64,000 nt of DNA from Bactericera cockerelli (Eukaryota > Arthropoda > Insecta > Hemiptera > Triozidae): assembly GCA_024516035.1 (NCBI GenBank), contig CM044959.1, positions 31,753,234 to 31,817,233 on the forward strand, in the 5' to 3' direction. Position numbers and translations under genes: made by a program. Each line of letters starts with the position of its first letter. Within the stretch, counting starts at the first letter, position 1. This document shows positions 57,292 through 64,000 of the stretch, in pieces. The notes under the pieces are model-generated. The model was given only the letters and a program-made list of their open reading frames with translations. It searched no databases and was not told the origin of the DNA.

Positions 57292-60200
57292 TAGTAACAA
57301 TTCAGATACACTATTACAGCAGAATCCTTTAGTTTCTTTCTATTCATCAGCAACAGAACAAGAAACATTACTTCCGTTACCCAAATAAGGTAAATATATA
57401 AAAATAAACGTGTACTTTAACGAGCACAAGAAAATCAGCTTCCATATCTATCCAATCCTATGCATATGACCTTCACAGTAAAATTGAACTTCATTTCATA
57501 CAAAATGAATCAAGTCACAGAATACTAATTGGTTTCTTAAACAACATTATCTATTTGTATTTCAAATCCAATGTTTGTTCCGATGGTTAGAACTCGACCA
57601 GGGTGACACTGTGATGATTTAGGTCATATATGGTGTTCCAGGTCAAGGGTGCTGGGGCTGACGATCTGACTCTACATGGGTATTGACCTTTCACTGTAGA
57701 GAAACTCAGGTAGAAACCTCTTTTTGGAGACCTTGCGGGATAGTTGCAAATTTTCAATTTATATTCAATGTTTGCCAATCTGTTTACTTCAGTCTGTTCT
57801 CACGTGTATTGTAAATCTCAGCTTAATTAGATAAAATAATTAGACTAAAAAATTCAATCCATATTTTATAGGAAGAAAATCAGAAAGTAAAATTACCACG
57901 ATGGGATATTTATTTATTTTTTCAGTGATTCTATTTGCCTCTTAATGAAAAGATGTCTGCGAACGAGATTCTAGAATCAGCTGTTTAAATTTGAATTCTG
58001 AATTTAATGTTGATCTGACCAACCATGCAACGAAAATTCAAATTTTAATGGTCGAGTAGAATCTTAATCGGTAATCGGTCAATTAATATTAGTGAGACTA
58101 TTAAGCCTGACTTTGCAACGGGGACTAAGTAGGATAAGACCAGAACCTAAGATAAGACCATATGGTAGCATAGCGTGGATAAGACCGCGAGATATGAAAG
58201 TCAGCAGTGCAGAAGAGTGACTCGTAAATGTTACTATGGATAACTTTTTAATATAGTTTTGACTCATGGATTGATTGCCTGGAATAATTCAAACTTAAAA
58301 TACCAAAGCAGAAAAGAAATATTTTTCACACAAAAAATATGTTCATTCTCAGTATTGTATAATTTTTATGCAAAGCTGTTCACAATTATTTTAAAGGCTC
58401 AACCATTCTTCAACCTGACTACGACTGCTTGTAGCTGTTAGGACATTAAATTCGAAAGTACCTATGTGGTCATCTTCATAGTTATTTAAACTTAAATATT
58501 CAAGACAATTTTTAAACATATTGAAGAAGTATCCAAGTGACTCTCAAATTCAGTAGCTTGGGTAGATAATTACGCTCACCAGACCTGCTAGAGGTAACAG
58601 GTCAGGCGAGGGTACAAGTGCTAACCATATTGTACTCATAGCGTGACACTGCATAATATTTTGTTATTCAACATGCTTGCACTTATGTCCTTAGAAGCTT
58701 TTTCATTTAATTTATGTACTACCGTAAAGTTAATTAGGGCTGATGCTATTCTCTAATTTCAAATTACATATAAAAAAAACTCTAGAGCTGACAGTCTAAA
58801 CAAATAATGGACTTTTAAACACGTGTGTTAATTTGAACTTCTCAGCCACTCATTTAGTCTTAGTGGGGATCCAGAATACCAGCGATTTTTTAAAAATATT
58901 TTCACCTTAAAGAAGGTCAACGACAGGTGTTATTCTTTTACAATAATTCCTTAGCCCTTACTTATCTCCGTTTTATGATAGGTCACATCTTAGTTCAATG
59001 GTCCGCTGAGAACTATTGTTTTCACAAATCATTTGGTAGCTAATTTCTTTAGATTTCTATTGAACAATTTCTATTTTTAACAAGAACAAGCAAATTTTTC
59101 TATTTAACAATAACAAGCAAATTTTTCTATTTAACAATAACAAGTAAATTCCCGAAAATACTGAGGAAAAAAAAACTTGGAAGGGCACATTTTGAATTCC
59201 AAGCCAAAACAGAAGAAGTATCTTTTGCCATCGTATTGTTCGGTCACACCTAGGAAGACTCTTAGCTTTCTCTTTCCTGTTGGGATCACGAGCTGAACCT
59301 GAGTATTACTCTGGTCTCTGGTGCTGTTACTACATAGGGTCACTAGGCTAGAACCCTAGAACCAGGAATTAAAAAGGAAAGACATTTATAACACGTGGGA
59401 TATGATATTCAGTAAAAATTTGGTGAGGATTTCGGACGAAATTTTTTAATAGACGCTACCTGTCAATCTGGGTGTTGGGTGTCTTGACTAACAGATCGCC
59501 TTCTCCTAATCAATCGCTCTTTTTTTTTTGTTGAAGAACAAAGTATTTCAATTTGTAAAGTCATTTCTGAAAAAATAATTTAGTAAATTTTCCACCTTAA
59601 ATATTCGTTCCAAAGAGAAAAAACAAACCAACACCTTTAAGATAAAATATTCTAAAGTAAATAAATTTAGTCTTTCATTTCCCATGTTAGCCCACTTGAA
59701 ATTTGTCAAATTAAAACTATCTGTGTGTGTGTCCATCTTTCGCACCAAATTAGTAACCGCAAATCCATCTTGTATTTTATTGCCTATTAATTTAGTCAGT
59801 TCCGATTCGTTGATGGTTTAAACTTCCATTTTAGACTAGAGAGACTCCGCCGAAAGTATCCAGGAAGCCTAGCTGAAGCCTACACACGTTCAGTGTATGT
59901 ACATGTACAGTAGAATAATCTCTATATGTAAAAGAGAAATTATGTATATGGAGATGTACGCTGTGATAAACAGATTTTGATACAGAGGTAAAGCTCTGCA
60001 CATGTTCAAAGTCAATGAACACCTGTGGGTGTATCTGTACAGGTTACAGGTATAAGAATTCCTCTGCTTCCAAGTCTCCGGGATACCACTGAGTGCAACA
60101 TGTCGTTTCGAAGCTCGTCTGACCGATTGTTTGTGATCCTACTTAGCGGATTACACCAGTGGATAACCCGGTAGCTTTTCAGACCCCTCTGCCACAAACA

Positions 60201-61539
60201 GATAGGCGTGACCACATACAAGAGATAGGCGTGATAAGACACCAGATTCTTGCTACGACGTGAATCAATCAGCTGAGTTGTCATTGTTTTTAGTATATCA
60301 GTGTCTTATTAAAATATCCAGTCCTTATTTGTTTCATATCTTGCAGAGAGGAAATGAGATTTTTGTCACGTTGAAGAAACCCACTGTACATGTGATTGCA
60401 CTACTTCTAATTCTTACTAATATTCACATATTAAATTGTGAATTGCCATTTAATAAGATACCCAAGATATTGAATAACATTGCATTCAAAATCAATTATT
60501 CTCGCTGCATTAAATTGAGACCGGCCTTGGACGAACCAGTATCCTCATGACAGAGCAGAAATACATAAAATCTATGTATGAATAATAAATAGATATATGA
60601 ACTATCAATTATAAAATATATTCATTTTGATTGGTGGAAAATTTCAGAAGTTTCCTGCCACATTTTATAAAGCCGAAAAAACAGTGACTATTAACTCACA
60701 TGGACACTCAGATCAAATTGAGTTTACACATTCTGATCTAAATCTTCACAAGGCTTAAAAATGAAGAAGCTCTTGTGAGGGATCTTGAAATGAGTCTAAA
60801 TTTGTGTGATGCGGAACTAGATTGCGTGTGTCACATTTTATTTCCGGCTGTGCTCTAACCATTGTCTTTACGACAAACAAGTAGCCTACACAGATGTGTG
60901 AGACCAAGAGGTAGGTGGAACACAGTAGTTATATCATTTTACGCCTTCGTATAGCCTTGATTCCATTCCACTAAAAGCTTTTTTGTGAGCTCAATGAAGA
61001 ATTCCGGTGTTCCAGTGATCTATGTATCAGTTTTGTTCTGATGACCTTCCTAGTATGTATCGTCATCTTATCTTTACTAATAGATTCAATATAAAATGTC
61101 CTCTCCTCTATCTTCACCAAAGGTAAAGATACGAGTATAAGAGAGAGACATTATTCTTTACAATTACTGATCCTTTGAGGGACCAATATTTTTCCCCTAT
61201 TTAAGGATTGCTGCAGCGCTCCGCCCCTCCAAGGCAAAAGTAAGACTAATCTTCTCATGGCTGGCGCAATTTCAAATATTATATCAGAAAATATGAAGTA
61301 TATCCTTCCACATTGCATATCCATTTGTAAAATCGGGCGCGCATAAAAAATATTTGGCTATCTTTCTTGTGTACTGCATTCTGTAATAATAATTAGAACT
61401 AACTTTATTTCGGATTTAATGGAATATCTACCTCTCAGGCGTTTAACTCACAAAAATTAAATAGATAAATGGTGCTTAAAGGATGGCTAACTTTGTATTT
61501 CCGATACTCTTGCCATCACAAAATCTTGTGTTTGATTCG

Positions 61540-61541
<2 letters not shown>
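57292..61541. other. Non-coding stretch
   Basis: A short tandem repeat (three units of about 27 bases with AACAATAACAAGCAAATTTT) lies at about 59067-59150. No gene supported; the ORF at 60260-60550 follows an acceptor-like TCATATCTTGCAG at about 60347 but has no recognisable protein. Confidence 0.4.
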
Positions 61542-61574
<33 letters not shown>

Positions 61575-61612
61575 TGAAGTTTAACGTCGCTTTCAACTGC
61601 CATGGTCATATC
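61542..61612 (-). mobile_element. 5S-SINE tail fragment with long A tail
   Basis: A T run of about 30 bases (61542-61571), then GTTTAACGTCGCTTTCAACT and GCCATGGTCATATCA. On the minus strand this is the 5S-SINE tail and poly-A; the head and body are missing. Confidence 0.82.
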
Positions 61613-62084
61613 ATAAAGTCACTTTTGTCATGCTGATAATTAAAGCTGACCTTATTTAGTTAAAGGTGTTTTCTGCCTTGGGAACCTCAAGCCAAGTGAA
61701 CATTGTACATTCATGCAGCTATACGAGTATATCAAGAATTCTGTCATTTTTATGTTTGCTGTTTGTAGATGTATGCCTGATTGCATACACAACTATGTTT
61801 ACCAGGCGTGCATAAAATGAACTCACACGAGTTCCAAGCACTGATGGCAACTTTCTATTTACTCTGTGTTGCTCCTACCAGTGCTCGTCCTATGAATGAC
61901 GATTAATGAGGTAGTCGGGATTTTTATTTATGAGTTAACAAGCGCTGGAAAGTCATTATTAACCAGTAAATTTTGAAATAAGGGATTGTTTATAATTTCT
62001 ACGGGCTCGCAAACTTATGACTGGCACAAACTTACAAATTTAAAGACAAAAAATATTTTTTTCCTTGAATAATTTTAAATTTTG

Positions 62085-62139
62085 TTTGTATGTTTCAGGT
62101 GAGAACAGAATATTTAAAGCAATTTCCTCTGGTATGAGT
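62085..62139 (+). other. In-frame 33-nt microexon or recursive-splice-like site
   Basis: TTTTGTTTGTATGTTTCAG|GTGAGA puts an acceptor (AG at 62097-62098) directly against a donor-like GTGAGA. A second donor CTG|GTATGAGT begins at 62132. The 33 bases between (62099-62131) encode VRTEYLKQFPL in phase 0, the phase in which the exon 44216-44863 ends. So it may be the second coding exon of that gene, across a 17-kb intron, or a ratchet point. Confidence 0.45.
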
Positions 62140-62274
62140 AAGTAGCACAATACCTACATCATAATTTCATAAGAATTTTAATTTCTACAGTTTAGTTTAT
62201 TTTTTTAATATAGGATTTCTTTGTGGTGAACCGCTGAACTTTATTTTTTACTCTGGTAATTTTTGCCACGGGTC

Positions 62275-62400
62275 TTCTTTCATGAAAGCAACTGCTCATT
62301 TCTCCTCACGAGGTATGAGTAGTGAACCCCAAAAATTAAATGTACCGATTAAAAAAGTTTCTACCCAGAAGCCTTGTGCGCTATTCCACGCTGCTACGTT
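62275..62400 (-). mobile_element. SINE family B fragment
   Basis: CTCATTTCTCCTCACGAGGT then ATGAGTAGTGAACCCC and TTTCTACCCAG match the family B core on the minus strand. The tRNA head is degraded. Confidence 0.75.
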
Positions 62401-64000
62401 GACTACTTTATATCATTATGCCAAAAAGTTTATAACAAAACCTTTTAGATTTCAACGATCAGTTAAATTATAACATATTATTATTGGTAAAAATCAAGAC
62501 TTAACGTCTATATTTCTACAATATTCCTGTATTGCCATAAGCAGAATACAGCCTGTGTGATCAAAAAAGGAGAGATGGTCTTCTTGTACATAAGAATAAT
62601 AATAATCACTACATACCCTTGAGTTGATGACTCAGTGGAAAATTGGTCCCTCATGATAAGTATGATGCCTTATTGATGATCAGAATTATTGTATTATACT
62701 GTTTACAGAAGTGTTTAAGATACAGTCAGTCACTTGTTGAAGAATATACTATACATTTAGTACATTCAAAATGATCAACTATGAACAATTTAAGTACAAA
62801 AATATCATTGGTGCCCTTTACAGGGCTAGCGATAGTTAGGGCATCTACACGAAAAATGAAGGAGGAGTGCCATAATGAAACATCCTCAACCATGAGGAAC
62901 AACTTGATCGATGCCGACCCCAAGTAGATTTGAGATACGCCAAAGTGAAAGAAGAACAAGAAAATGATGTGTTATTTACTCAAAACAGCCTTGCTTTAAT
63001 TTGCCATGCTTGGGGACTTGAACCACTAATAACCAGTTTACATGTCCGCCTTTCTAAAGACAAGCTAATGAAATCCGTATTCGTTTCGAATATGTTTGTA
63101 TGGACTCTTCCATTGTGACACCCTGTATTCAATCACTTTTATTTCTATCGATCCCAATAGTTAGAACAATTAATCAATGAACTAATTTATCAATTAGAAA
63201 GTGTTGCAAACGAACATGAAATGAGGTTGTTGGATTTACATACCGAAATATTTACTCATAATAGAAATTCTTTCTAAACGAGGCCTTAATTTCTCTTTAA
63301 TTCGATATTGTTCGTGTTCACACTGATTGAACATTAAGCCGAAATTCTGCATGTTTCAAATAAGAAAACTGTTGCGGTCGGTTAGAAACATTTAACCGAA
63401 AATACATATTTTATGTTCACCTTGCATATCAATGCGTCTCTTGCTGTTTATTTCCTAACAGCCTTTATTCCTTCGTTTCCCACACAATATTGCAAGTGAA
63501 CTAAATAAAAAGATAGTAATAATTTTGGATATGATGAGATTTTTTTAGACAAATAAACATTTTTAAGTGGATTTGTTTCGTAAATGTTTTTGGCTTGATA
63601 TTCAATTTGTTTATATGATTGGCTAGTCTCTAGATTCTGCAGACAGACAATATCATTTGAAGACACCCATGTAGGAATTGTAGGAATGTCATTATTATGT
63701 TGTTCGCAATGACATGGCGACTTTCGTCCACCATAAATGCCCTAACTTTTTGCCTAACGTCTCTAACATCTCATAGGCTTAACTTCAAAGACAGAATGAG
63801 ACTTGAAGTATTCAACTTGCCATTGAAGTGAAGCTGGTTTCCATAACTTTTAATAACATCCTAAAATGGCGATAGTACCCAATAGTGATAAAACCATTAA
63901 GAGAGCTTGGAATGCAATGCTATTCATTGCAGCTTCCTCTTGCCAAATAGGACGTTGATTTCGAAAATGTGAAATACCTGAAATAATTTCAATGGAATTT
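62401..64000. other. Non-coding stretch to window end
   Basis: A minus-strand tRNA-like stretch near 63008-63050 (GTGGTTCAAGTCCCC) may be a SINE remnant. Nothing else is supported. Confidence 0.4.

Overview
The window looks like AT-rich nuclear DNA of an arthropod, most likely an insect. It has long non-coding stretches, spliced coding exons with GT/AG borders, mariner-type transposons, Helitrons, a Ty3/gypsy-like LTR element, and many tRNA- and 5S-rRNA-derived SINEs. No ribosome-binding sites, operons or dense ORFs suggest a bacterium. I cannot name the species. Most of the sequence is intron or intergenic DNA filled by nested mobile elements. Only two exons are well supported: 8435-8591 (internal exon) and 44216-44863 (first coding exon of a protein packed with R-R/K-x-S motifs). 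Two further + strand splice sites have the layout of recursive-splicing sites or microexons (37199-37239 and 62099-62131), as expected if long introns span the region.

Layout. 1-1652: 3' part of a TA-flanked DNA transposon whose complete copy lies at 22922-25389. 5.6-8.2 kb: degenerate 5S-SINE, tRNA-SINE, a small inverted-repeat MITE and a 960-bp element with a 10-bp target duplication around a 45-bp minisatellite. 9790-10321 and 19316-19842: two perfect long palindromes of one family. 12.5-13.5 kb and 22.8-26.3 kb: two copies of an unclassified 1-kb repeat, the second split by the TA element. 18-22.7 kb: tRNA-SINEs and 5S-SINEs. 27227-30584: a decayed Helitron with a broken Pif1-like helicase, a 5' tandem array and a SINE inside it. 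31.5-33.2 kb: SINE, Helitron-like 5' end with a zinc-finger fragment, GT microsatellite. 34.6-36.8 kb: 5S-SINEs, a 241-bp mini-Helitron, a TTAA-flanked MITE and a MITE between two head-to-head 5S-SINEs. 38833-39750 and 40433-41723: two dead mariners. 44216-44863: coding exon. 53738-54669: fold-back element. 54696-57286: complete LTR element with identical LTRs whose single ORF joins Gag, protease and part of integrase with no reverse transcriptase. The remainder to 64000 is sparse.

The strongest signals are: (1) two diverged palindromes, each internally perfect, implying that the arms are kept identical within a copy; (2) a recently inserted LTR element that lost reverse transcriptase but kept an open 658-codon frame; (3) modular SINEs in which 5S and tRNA heads share one body; (4) the two recursive-splice-like sites. 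All family calls come from motif recognition by eye, without database searches.
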